NCBI GenBank assembly: GCA_035290085.1
Contig: DATDVK010000111.1
Span: forward strand, 1 to 18,665
Direction: 5' to 3'
Length of the DNA stretch: 18,665 nucleotides
Source: GWB1-54-5 sp035290085
GTDB taxonomy: Bacteria > Patescibacteriota > Gracilibacteria > Peribacterales > Peribacteraceae
Shown: positions 1-6,396 of the stretch, one piece after another
Position numbering within the stretch: the stretch's first letter is position 1
Layout of the letters: each line of letters begins with the position of its first letter
The notes under the pieces: generated by a model
What the model was told of the DNA's origin: nothing
Databases searched by the model: none
What the model saw: only the letters and a program-made list of their open reading frames with translations
Translations under genes and position numbers: made by a program

Positions 1-1229
1 CCCCCGCCAGCCGCAGTTCCATCCTCGGCCTTGGTATCGCATTTCTCTTTTCCACGGTGTGGATGCACGGACGTGCGCGGGTCCTGAGCAGGAAACAGTG
101 GGCGCTGCTCGCCGTCTGTGCCCTCATTCTGGCCGCACTGGGGACACACTACATGCTCAAGCGGTTCTCCGTTCCCACAGAGTCTGAGCGTTCCGTCGAT
201 TCCCGGCTCCTCATTTGGACCGGTGGCATGCAGATGCTTGCTGAGCGCCCGCAGGGGTATGGGCTCGAGACAGTGGGCATTCTCTCCGCTCGCTTTATGA
301 GTGACGACATCCTGCAGTTTGAGTCGCTGACTACGCGCATTGATCGTGCACACAGCAAGCCGCTCGATCTTCTCCTCACGCTCGGTCCGCTCGGCTTCCT
401 CGCTTACTACGGTCTCCTCATCGGTCTTTTGATCCAACTCTGGTGCAGGAGGAAAGAGGAGATGCAACGGTACTATCTTGCAGGTTTTCTCTCCCTACTC
501 GGTGCGAGTATTGCTCTTCTCTTCGGGTTCGATGTCCTCGCCACTGCCTCGTTCTTCTGGCTCATTGTCGGGATGATGTTGGGGGCGGTTCTTCCAGAGC
601 GAGAGTCATTGCAGAAATGGGATCGTCCTGTGCTTCTCGTTCTTTCACTCTTCCTCGTTGTTCTGCTCGTCACAGCCGGGAAGTGGACGCGTGCACAGAT
701 TATGATGGAGAGGGCGGAACAGTGGTTTTCTTCAGGGAATCTTGTCCGGTCCGTTGCGGGATATGCAGAAGCAGCCAATACGTTCCGCTTCGACCGGCAG
801 ATGCTCACACAGGCCGTGGAAACAAATCTCTTCACGCTGGAGAATGCAGCGAACGAAGAGACAGTTTCAGGACTGAAAGTACTCATTGAGCTCCAGCTGA
901 GGCGGCTGGAAGCCCTCACGGGAGGGGAAGATGGCATGGTGCTGTTACTCTGGGCATGGGGGAGGGCGATAGAAGGGGATGAGGAAAGTGTGGATCTTCT
1001 CCTTGCGCAGGCGAGCGAGAAGAAGCCTGCAGGCGTTGTGCACTTCCGCATTGCACTCCACTGCTACGAGCTTCTTCAGAATCAAGAGAAGAAAGAGCAG
1101 ATCTACGAAGAACTCATGCAGGTGCTGCCACCAAGCTGGAAAGACCCTGAGTCGCCGTACGGCAGGATTCTCTGGAAGGAGCATCCGTGGCTCTCGGAGG
1201 TGCTGCAGTATGCGCAAAATTCTCCATAA
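1..1229 (+). CDS. O-antigen ligase/polymerase-like membrane protein, 3' part (5' end outside window)
   Basis: The frame is open from base 3 through the GTG at 57, and the codons before that GTG encode a hydrophobic helix (ILGLGIAFLF), so the gene begins upstream of the window. Numbered from the GTG, it shows a helix near residues 16-35, then a large loop with RLLIWTGGMQML and a conserved-looking His in DRAHSKPLDLLL (about residue 98). These are typical of the Wzy_C/WaaL O-antigen ligase-polymerase family, in which this loop faces outward and its His and Arg residues take part in glycan transfer. Helices follow at about 110-126, 140-178 and 192-208. A soluble, mostly helical tail of about 180 residues ends the protein and may be TPR-like. 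The likely role is joining or polymerising lipid-linked surface glycan at the outer face of the cytoplasmic membrane. The family call rests on the loop pattern; the substrate cannot be told. Confidence 0.72.
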   Translation, partial: PASRSSILGLGIAFLFSTVWMHGRARVLSRKQWALLAVCALILAALGTHYMLKRFSVPTESERSVDSRLLIWTGGMQMLAERPQGYGLETVGILSARFMSDDILQFESLTTRIDRAHSKPLDLLLTLGPLGFLAYYGLLIGLLIQLWCRRKEEMQRYYLAGFLSLLGASIALLFGFDVLATASFFWLIVGMMLGAVLPERESLQKWDRPVLLVLSLFLVVLLVTAGKWTRAQIMMERAEQWFSSGNLVRSVAGYAEAANTFRFDRQMLTQAVETNLFTLENAANEETVSGLKVLIELQLRRLEALTGGEDGMVLLLWAWGRAIEGDEESVDLLLAQASEKKPAGVVHFRIALHCYELLQNQEKKEQIYEELMQVLPPSWKDPESPYGRILWKEHPWLSEVLQYAQNSP

Positions 1230-1266
1230 AGAGCGGGTGGTATTTTCGTGCATCATCTGTTCGTGA

Positions 1267-1485
1267 TCACCTCATCCAGTGCCGCATTTTCCACCAGGTG
1301 GTGAGCAGCGAGACCCCGATGATCAGGAGGAACGTCGCAACGAGAAACGCAAGCAGATCGGGGTTCGTGAAGATGGCAACGGAGAAGAGGATGCAGAGGA
1401 GGCCATTGAAGAGCAATCCGGAGCCGGCTGAATGTGCCTGCTGTTGTGATACGTATGCGATGGAGCGCCGAAAGAGGTGAAACAT
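1267..1485 (-). CDS. small two-helix membrane protein, function unknown
   Basis: This 72-residue protein has a basic, polar N-terminus (MFHLFRRSIAYVSQQQ) and two closely spaced hydrophobic segments (about 23-39 and 45-62) joined by a short TNPDLL turn. It ends in a Trp/Arg-rich tail (WWKMRHWMR). The hairpin pattern recalls half of a DUF308/HdeD-like membrane protein, but that is only a resemblance. It is convergent with the glycan ligase gene (37 bp gap) and divergent from the methyltransferase gene (40 bp gap). There is no Shine-Dalgarno sequence. A TACACT hexamer lies 7 nt before the ATG on this strand, so the mRNA may be leaderless. A longer overlapping frame on the same strand (1253-1858) runs antisense through the methyltransferase and lacks this membrane pattern. 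Confidence 0.6.
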   Translation of the reverse strand: MFHLFRRSIAYVSQQQAHSAGSGLLFNGLLCILFSVAIFTNPDLLAFLVATFLLIIGVSLLTTWWKMRHWMR

Positions 1486-1525
1486 AGAAGGCAGTGTACC
1501 ACTTTTTCTTTTTTCGCGTTTTCAC

Positions 1526-2032
1526 ATGGTATCCTTTTCCCAAATGCAGGGTGTTTCCGCACATGTTTGTGGCTACTACGAGAGTCCTATCGGGCTTCTC
1601 CTTGTCCGCGGGTCGGGACGTGGCATTTTCAGTGTCCTGTTTGTGGAGGAAGAGAGGGAAGATGCAGGTCTCCATGAGATTCTCCAGCCCTGCATGGATC
1701 AGCTCCATGCGTATTTTTCGGGAGCGCAGCACAATTTCCATTCCCTGCCCCTCACAATCCAGAGTACGGATTTCCAGCTTCAGGTCTGGGAGTATCTCAT
1801 CACCATTCCCTACGGGAAAACAAGAACATACAGTGAAGTGGCTGCAAGTATTGGTCATCCCAAAGCGATCCGGGCAGTGGGTTCTGCAGTCGGCCGCAAT
1901 CCGCTCTCACTGCTCATTCCCTGCCATAGGGTTGTTCCTGCCTCCGGAGAGGTGGGGGAGTATGCACATGGTGCATGGAGAAAGGAGTGGCTTCTGAGAC
2001 ATGAAAAGGACACTATCAGGAGCAGAACGTGA
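1526..2032 (+). CDS. ogt: methylated-DNA--protein-cysteine S-methyltransferase (MGMT/Ogt type)
   Basis: This suicide enzyme moves the alkyl group from O6-alkylguanine (and O4-alkylthymine) in DNA to its own cysteine. The 168-residue length is normal for a stand-alone Ogt. The N-terminal part (about 14-80) has the ESPIGLLLV signature of the ribonuclease-like domain. The C-terminal domain has FQLQVWEYLITIPYGKTRTY (83-102), the recognition helix with RAVGSAVGRN (116-125), and the active-site PCHRV with Cys133. The C-terminal WRKEWLLRHE motif is also present. The usual GYxGG just before it reads EYAHG here, a mild deviation. The start is chosen because the conserved fold begins soon after it; Met7 (1544) is an alternative. 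No Shine-Dalgarno sequence is visible. It appears monocistronic and is followed by an inverted array and a terminator. Confidence 0.93.
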   Translation: MVSFSQMQGVSAHVCGYYESPIGLLLVRGSGRGIFSVLFVEEEREDAGLHEILQPCMDQLHAYFSGAQHNFHSLPLTIQSTDFQLQVWEYLITIPYGKTRTYSEVAASIGHPKAIRAVGSAVGRNPLSLLIPCHRVVPASGEVGEYAHGAWRKEWLLRHEKDTIRSRT

Positions 2033-2045
2033 AAGGTAAATGGTG

Positions 2046-2160
2046 TTTGGAATATGGAATGTTGAATGTGGTATGTGGGGTATTCAACCTATTCCTTTGA
2101 TCATTCAAGCACTGAGAATTTCCGACATACGATATTCGATATCCCACATTCCATATTCGC
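2046..2160. repeat. AT-rich inverted array of degenerate 7-bp units
   Basis: The left arm reads as heptads GGAATAT, GGAATGT, TGAATGT, GGTATGT. The right arm, after about 45 nt, reads ATACGAT, ATTCGAT, ATCCCAC, ATTCCAT, ATTCGCA. The outer parts are complementary (GAATATGGAATG against CATTCCATATTC), so a transcript could form a long imperfect hairpin. It starts about 13 nt after the ogt stop codon. The architecture matches the arrays at the other operon ends, although the heptad sequence differs. Confidence 0.65.
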
Positions 2161-2201
2161 AACCCAGGGCTTTTCCATATACGGACCTCTGTGGGAATTA
2201 C

Positions 2202-2230
2202 AAAAAAGACCAGAATGGCTGGTCCTTTTT
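2202..2230. terminator. intrinsic terminator, probably bidirectional
   Basis: A perfect 6-bp stem GACCAG/CTGGTC with an AATGG loop is preceded by six A and followed by CTTTTT. The A-run and T-run make it usable on both strands. It closes the ogt unit on the + strand. Confidence 0.8.
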
Positions 2231-2269
2231 GTTTGTGTGTGTGACCTTCTGACTATCAATAGCTAGTCT

Positions 2270-2680
2270 AGGGACGCTACTGAGTCAGTGAAGTAGGTCA
2301 GTGAGGGGAGGAGCCCTCAACCCGCTGCCGAGCTCTGGTCTCTTGTTTCTCCTCGTGACCGACGAAGTCCCCGTACCGGCTCTTTTAAACTGTGCACGAG
2401 GGCGACAGAGAACACTGGGGAGCAAGGGGGTGCATGCCACCAGCTCTCCTCTATTGCGGCGGCACGAACATTGCACAGCAGAGAGAATGGTAATCACGGA
2501 CACATGCGGGGGAAGACAAGGACTTCTGTGCCCAACATAGATAGTTGGGAGAAGTATGTGCTTCAGCATGTGCATGATCACCATTCTCTCTACAGGGTTG
2601 GCGGTGTGAAGGAGCAGTGTGTGTCCAGTCGGACGGAGCTCGTTGGCCCGTCCGACTGGACACTTGTTTGTTTGTGTGTA
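2270..2680 (+). ncRNA. candidate structured non-coding RNA (~400 nt), class unknown
   Basis: No credible protein is coded here on either strand. The segment folds into stacked helices. One is CCTCGTG (2351-2357) with CACGAGG (2395-2401), extended by TCTCTTGT (2339-2346) with ACAGAGA (2405-2411). A second, 110-nt arm is closed by GAGAGAATGGT (2481-2491) with ACCATTCTCTC (2580-2590) and contains CACATGC/GCATGTG, ACTTCT/AGAAGT and CCCAAC/GTTGGG. A third is the 16-bp terminator-like hairpin ending at 2663. The + strand is preferred because T-rich sequence follows that last hairpin and a terminator isolates the region upstream. I looked for consensus blocks of RNase P RNA, tmRNA and SRP RNA and found none. 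It could also be several unrelated hairpins. Confidence 0.4.
2621..2678 (+). terminator. strong intrinsic-type terminator hairpin
   Basis: A perfect 16-bp stem, GTGTCCAGTCGGACGG (2621-2636) with CCGTCCGACTGGACAC (2648-2663), has an 11-nt loop and is followed by TTGTTTGTTTG. The tail is T-rich but broken by G. On the opposite strand the hairpin is followed by CACACAC, so + is the likely direction. Confidence 0.6.
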
Positions 2681-2865
2681 TCTCTTGAGACCGCAAGGGT
2701 CACTAGGCTGACGTGTCGGCCGAAGCCGTGGATTGCTCGTTGTCAGCGCTGAAGGATCGAGGGTGCCCTCTGTACTGAGGGCGTAGGCTGATGGCCTTGA
2801 TTTGCGTTCCGTTTTTCGGAGCAAATCAGAGCATCGTACTCATGGGGGGTCAGTCGTGCAAGAAA
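2681..2865. other. gene-free spacer with several short hairpins
   Basis: No protein gene is supported. Visible structures are GACC/GGTC around GCAAG (about 2690-2702), GCTGAC with GTCAGC (2708-2745), the palindrome TCAGCGCTGA, GCCCTC/GAGGGC with a 6-nt loop (about 2765-2782), and GATTTGC/GCAAATC (about 2799-2827). They might extend the structured RNA to the left or be independent. No function is assigned. Confidence 0.4.
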
Positions 2866-2949
2866 GAGCCCTAGCCAAAGCCAAATACTGTTTCTTGAAT
2901 ATATTTTTTGTACAATAGGATTGTTGTTTTTTGGCTTACAATAGGGCTC
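2866..2949. promoter_or_regulatory. AT-rich inverted repeat with duplicated TACAATAGG
   Basis: GAGCCCTA (2866-2873) and TAGGGCTC (2942-2949) form the outer arms, and GCCAAA (2880-2885) pairs with TTTGGC (2930-2935). The AT-rich centre has the palindrome TTGTACAA (2909-2916). TACAATAGG occurs at 2911-2919 and again at 2937-2945. It could be a promoter/operator or the end of the 611-residue gene's transcription unit (that gene's stop lies about 120 nt to the right). From here to 3068 I see nothing else. Confidence 0.4.
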
Positions 2950-3068
2950 GAAAGAAATTCATAGCTTATACAATGTCTGTGCGGAGATGGCGAGGAGACT
3001 GCAAAAAATCACCTTCTGCAGCTGGGTGTAGGTATCTGGCTACTGGGGATTCCTGTCTGGCTATTCTC

Positions 3069-4904
3069 TCAGGCAAGTGCCATGACCATTTCCTCCACAT
3101 CAAACTGCTCAATGTACTGCTTCAGTCTCTTGTAGATTTCTGCGCGTGTGCCGACGTCTATGTCCCGGTTTGCATAGTAGGCAAGTCCCTGCTCAATACG
3201 CTCCAGCTCATCGCGCAAATGTATGAACGGTCCTTCGTATCCTGTCACAATGTGATCGGGGAGAACTTGGAACGTGGAGAAGAGCCCGTTCATGTGGTGC
3301 ACAAAGTCCCGTATGCGTGCGATGGAGATGCGCTCTCCGTCGATGATATATTGTTTGATTTGTTCGAAACAGGTGCGTACCTCCTGGAATTTCCCGATGA
3401 CATGCATCTGCACTACCGCGTCTTTGGCACCATGCTGGTTGCGTGCTCTTAAGGCGGATCCGAGTGCACTCCACTTCTCCCGCAGTTTTCCGGCGTACAC
3501 ACTGAACGGACGCAGCCGCACCCCGTTCAAATCATCCGGGTGGATGTGCATCCTACGCAGTACGCCGGTTGTTTGGGTCTCCACTTGCGGTTCGGAGAGC
3601 GGTTTCCCCCCAAAGAGAGCCAGACCATTGTCCAGAACAGGCGCATTCTGCTCCACGTGATTGCGGAATTGCCGCATGCAGCGTTCGTGCCGCGTGATGT
3701 GTGACTCCAGGACCATCTGGTCCTGTTTATTGTATCCTCCTTTCGGGTACATCTCTTCGAAACGGCTTTGCAGGCGGTTGATAACAGCGACCATCTTGCT
3801 GAGAGAAGCACTGATTCTCTGCTTATGCTTCTCCGGCCCCAACTCCGTGAGGCCGGCGAGGAGATCGTCTGCCCGCACTTTGTACTTGTTCTCGCAGGCT
3901 GCGAGCAACTCATGTCCCTGCGCAATCAGTGTGCGGGCTTCCGAGAGCATGCGATCCTTCTCTTCTTCCAGCGTCTCTTTCTTCCACTCACGGTCTATCT
4001 GCACATTCAGCAGCTGCAGTTTTGCCTGCAGATTGCCCAGCTGGTCGATTTCTCTGTTGTACTCTTTTGCTTCGTGGAGCGTTTTCCTGTGTGCGGCGTA
4101 CACGCTCCTGAAATGCTGCACAGAGAGCTGCCGTGGGGGTTCCGTTGCCGCTCTGGCCTGCTCTCTCCCGTTCTCCTCTTCCCGGGTGTAGAGGATGGTA
4201 CCTGCGAGCTCCTTCCCTGGTCCTGTGACGTCAGGGTAGCGCGCATTCACTGTGGCAGAAGATTGCTGGATGGCGAGGATGCGGTGGTGTCCTCTCTGGA
4301 GTGGCACCGTCGATTCCCAGATCTTCTTTAGGCGTACGATAGCTGCCGGTTCCGCTTTCTTCTTGAGCCTCTCGTACGGATCGCCCCGGTCTGATTCCTC
4401 AAACTCTGTAAGGCCGAGGTCTTCTGCTAGTTTCTCCGGAATGCGGTCCGGGCTCACGAGGCACGGTTCCAGGCTTATGATGTTGAAATCCGGGTTGCCA
4501 GTGAATTCCACACGGTTTCCCTTATGAACCCTGAACGGAGGGACGATGAACTGGTGGGGGTGGCAGAATGCCTGCTGGAACCGCTTGAAGCGCGAGTTCG
4601 GCACGGCGTCCCAAATACGTTGCCGTAGCTCGTCTCCTTCCAGCGTGGAGTCCGGATGGGTCGCCGTATCCCGCAGGCGGACGAACTGACTGTGCCACTG
4701 TTCAATGCCGTACGCTTCCCTTTGGTTTTGGGTGGAAGCGAGGTCTTCCAAATGGGCACGGTCACTGAGGAGCTGTTGTACCCTCCGCCGCTGATAGGCG
4801 GTGAGAGCGCTGAAATCTCTATCGGGAGCGTAATTGACGCGTACGAGTGCATTCTCATTGCGCTCGCGCAATTCTTCGAACGTAACAGTCTTCAGAGGGG
4901 ACAT
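3069..4904 (-). CDS. hypothetical coiled-coil-rich cytoplasmic protein
   Basis: I do not recognise this 611-residue protein. It has no signal peptide, membrane segment, nucleotide-binding loop or Cys cluster. It is charged and mostly helical: an N-terminal helical region (1-130), a segment with possible beta structure (about 130-235), a long heptad-rich stretch of coiled-coil character (about 255-350), and helical bundles to the end. A weakly repeated theme of basic helices (RLQSRFEEMYPKGGYNKQDQ, KLREKWSALGSALRARNQ) is visible. A structural or scaffolding role is possible but unproven. It follows pgpA on the same strand with an 83-bp gap that holds its own promoter, whose -10 box ends 9 nt before this ATG; this supports the chosen start. 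No Shine-Dalgarno sequence is present. Confidence 0.8.
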   Translation of the reverse strand: MSPLKTVTFEELRERNENALVRVNYAPDRDFSALTAYQRRRVQQLLSDRAHLEDLASTQNQREAYGIEQWHSQFVRLRDTATHPDSTLEGDELRQRIWDAVPNSRFKRFQQAFCHPHQFIVPPFRVHKGNRVEFTGNPDFNIISLEPCLVSPDRIPEKLAEDLGLTEFEESDRGDPYERLKKKAEPAAIVRLKKIWESTVPLQRGHHRILAIQQSSATVNARYPDVTGPGKELAGTILYTREEENGREQARAATEPPRQLSVQHFRSVYAAHRKTLHEAKEYNREIDQLGNLQAKLQLLNVQIDREWKKETLEEEKDRMLSEARTLIAQGHELLAACENKYKVRADDLLAGLTELGPEKHKQRISASLSKMVAVINRLQSRFEEMYPKGGYNKQDQMVLESHITRHERCMRQFRNHVEQNAPVLDNGLALFGGKPLSEPQVETQTTGVLRRMHIHPDDLNGVRLRPFSVYAGKLREKWSALGSALRARNQHGAKDAVVQMHVIGKFQEVRTCFEQIKQYIIDGERISIARIRDFVHHMNGLFSTFQVLPDHIVTGYEGPFIHLRDELERIEQGLAYYANRDIDVGTRAEIYKRLKQYIEQFDVEEMVMALA

Positions 4905-4913
4905 AGGGGTGTC

Positions 4914-4942
4914 ATTGTTGACTTCCAGGATTGTTCTGTCAA
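4914..4942 (-). promoter_or_regulatory. sigma-70-type promoter of the 611-residue gene
   Basis: On the minus strand, a consensus -35 TTGACA (4937-4942) is followed by a 17-bp spacer and AACAAT (4914-4919, 4 of 6 matches). The -10 box ends 9 nt before the ATG at 4904, which would give an essentially leaderless mRNA. Confidence 0.6.
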
Positions 4943-4987
4943 AGCATTGCCTGCTGTTGCACCTGTGTGGGGCTGCTCCAGCCGGTT

Positions 4988-5470
4988 CTAAAGTATTCTC
5001 ATGAGAAGAAGAAGGATCACCGCGGAGTACGTTCCTGCCAGTACATCATCCATCATCACCGAGAGCGGGGTGTTCCTCCGGTCTATCGCGCCGATCCCGA
5101 GGGGCTTGAGAATGTCGAAAAAGCGGAAGAGAGCCAAAGCAATGACCGGTGTGTACCATACGAAACGGATCATCATCATGACGGGCAGGAGTGCCACCAT
5201 CATGCCCACCATTTCATCCAACACGATAAACGGCTGGTCCACATTGTCTTTGGGAGCCCGGGGGCAGTGGGGGATGGCAGCAACGCCAAATCCCATGAGT
5301 ACCAGGGTAATACAACCGTACAGGAGGAAGCGTGCTGGCTGAGAGGAGGGGAGGAGAGGGTATACCTGCAGGATAATGGGGATACTCAGGATGCTCGCGA
5401 GCGTTCCCTCGATGCCGGAGATGAACCCCACTCCAAACAGGCTCAGAAAGAAGGTGGTCAGCCGTTTCAT
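4988..5470 (-). CDS. pgpA: phosphatidylglycerophosphatase A
   Basis: PgpA removes the phosphate from phosphatidylglycerophosphate to give phosphatidylglycerol, at the cytoplasmic membrane. The 160-residue length is normal. The family signatures are in order: EGTLASILSIP near the N-terminus (21-31), VLDEMVGM (83-90, with Asp85 and Glu86 as likely catalytic or metal ligands), FRFFDILKP (115-123), and MMDDVLAGTYSA (139-150, with the Asp141-Asp142 pair). Hydrophobic segments between them fit the usual four-helix membrane form. It is divergent from the ZIP transporter gene. No Shine-Dalgarno sequence is visible. A TATAAC box lies only 3 nt before the ATG, so the true promoter and start are not settled. 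Confidence 0.92.
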   Translation of the reverse strand: MKRLTTFFLSLFGVGFISGIEGTLASILSIPIILQVYPLLPSSQPARFLLYGCITLVLMGFGVAAIPHCPRAPKDNVDQPFIVLDEMVGMMVALLPVMMMIRFVWYTPVIALALFRFFDILKPLGIGAIDRRNTPLSVMMDDVLAGTYSAVILLLLMRIL

Positions 5471-5501
5471 GGGGTTATACTAAGACTAATTCTCCCAAAG
5501 G

Positions 5502-5530
5502 AATACTTGAATGCTTGAATACTTGGGCAG
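5502..5530. repeat. short tandem array (8-bp units) in the pgpA/ZIP divergent region
   Basis: Units GAATACTT, GAATGCTT and GAATACTT run in tandem, followed by a small hairpin (GGGCA/TGCCC, about 5525-5539) and two TACTC-containing words. Unlike the arrays at operon ends, no complementary arm is evident. A loose promoter for the ZIP gene (TTGGGC at 5523, 18 bp, CATACT at 5547-5552) overlaps it. Confidence 0.5.
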
Positions 5531-5567
5531 ACCATGCCCCGTACTCCATACTCTCCGCCCACACCCC

Positions 5568-6323
5568 ATGATGCAGCACGTCCTCCTCATCTTCCTCAGC
5601 GTCCTCTTCGTAAGCTTTGTGTCGCTTGCAGGCGTTGTGTTGCTCCTGCTGCATGACCGCGCACTCAAGAAGATATTTCTGTATTTTGTGAGTTTCTCCA
5701 CGGGTGCCCTGCTTGGGAATGTCTTCCTCCATTTTCTCCCGGAAATTGCCGAGCATGCGCGCCGCTTCCCGGATGCGATGATTGTTGTGCTCCTTGGCAT
5801 TCTTGGCTCCTTCATTGTTGAAAAATTCATCCACTGGCGGCACTGCCATGACCTTGACTGCAGGGCAGATATCCATCCCGCGGGGACGCTCGTTCTCATC
5901 GGCGATGCTTCGCACAACGTTTTGGATGGCATCCTCATCGCTACGAGCTACCTTGTGAGCATTCCCTTGGGCATTTCAACTACCATTGCAGTGCTCCTCC
6001 ACGAGATTCCGCAGGAGATAGGGGATTTTGTCGTGCTTCTGCACAGCGGTTTTTCCAAAGGGAGAGCGCTCTTTTTTAACCTTCTCTCAGCGCTCACGGC
6101 ACTCATTGGGGCGGTGTTTGTTCTCCTGCTGAACACACACGTGGGAAACATTGAACAGGTGCTGCTCCCGCTTGCCGCAGGAAACTTCCTCTACATTGCG
6201 GGAGTGGATCTCATTCCCGAGCTCCATAAAGAAACCCACCCTCGGAAGGCGTTCATTCAGCTGCTTTCCATGATTGCGGGTATCGCACTCATGTATGTTC
6301 TGGCGATGGGAGACGTACACTAG
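5568..6323 (+). CDS. ZIP family divalent metal transporter
   Basis: ZIP proteins carry Zn2+, Fe2+ or Mn2+ into the cytoplasm. This 251-residue protein has about eight hydrophobic helices. It carries the metal-site helices of the family: FLHFLPEI (53-60), HNVLDGILIA (His116, Asn117, Asp120) and HEIPQEIGDF (His145, Glu146, Glu150, Asp153). A short His/Cys-rich loop, HWRHCHDLDC, between helices 3 and 4 is the usual variable metal-binding loop. The open frame extends to 5511, but the extra residues are encoded by a tandem repeat and are not membrane-like, so the ATG-ATG pair at 5568/5571 is preferred. No Shine-Dalgarno sequence is seen. It is convergent with the HerA/TraG-like gene through a shared inverted array. 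Metal specificity cannot be read from the sequence. Confidence 0.88.
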   Translation: MMQHVLLIFLSVLFVSFVSLAGVVLLLLHDRALKKIFLYFVSFSTGALLGNVFLHFLPEIAEHARRFPDAMIVVLLGILGSFIVEKFIHWRHCHDLDCRADIHPAGTLVLIGDASHNVLDGILIATSYLVSIPLGISTTIAVLLHEIPQEIGDFVVLLHSGFSKGRALFFNLLSALTALIGAVFVLLLNTHVGNIEQVLLPLAAGNFLYIAGVDLIPELHKETHPRKAFIQLLSMIAGIALMYVLAMGDVH

Positions 6324-6327
6324 TTGA

Positions 6328-6396
6328 GAAGACAGAAGACAGAAGTCAGTAGGCAGTAGAGTGACACTGTCTTCTGTCCACTGCCTTCTGTTTTCT
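6328..6396. repeat. inverted 7-bp array between convergent genes, likely bidirectional terminator
   Basis: Left-arm heptads CAGAAGA, CAGAAGT, CAGTAGG and CAGTAGA face a right arm, CTGTCTTCTGTCCACTGCC then TTCTGTTTTCT, that is largely complementary. It begins about 5 nt after the ZIP stop and touches the stop of the minus-strand ATPase gene. A stem of roughly 25-30 imperfect pairs is possible, ending in T-rich or A-rich flanks. Confidence 0.7.

Noticed and set aside
2270..2680. RNase P RNA or tmRNA
   Set aside because: I looked on both strands for the GAGGAAAGTCC and ACAGAANCCGGCTTA blocks of RNase P and for GGATTCGACGGG and GGTTCGAATCC of tmRNA and did not find them. A weak ACAGAGA-containing resemblance is not enough.
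2285..2824. 179-residue minus-strand open frame in the gene-free region
   Set aside because: It runs through hairpins and low-complexity structure, has protein-unlike composition, and has no recognisable domain or start signal.
5511..5567. Upstream extension of the ZIP transporter
   Set aside because: The extra residues are encoded by a tandem repeat and precede the first membrane helix without signal-like character.
6328..6396. CRISPR array
   Set aside because: The repeated units here and at the other operon ends are only 7 bp, degenerate and mirrored by complementary units; there are no 20-40 bp repeats with unique spacers.
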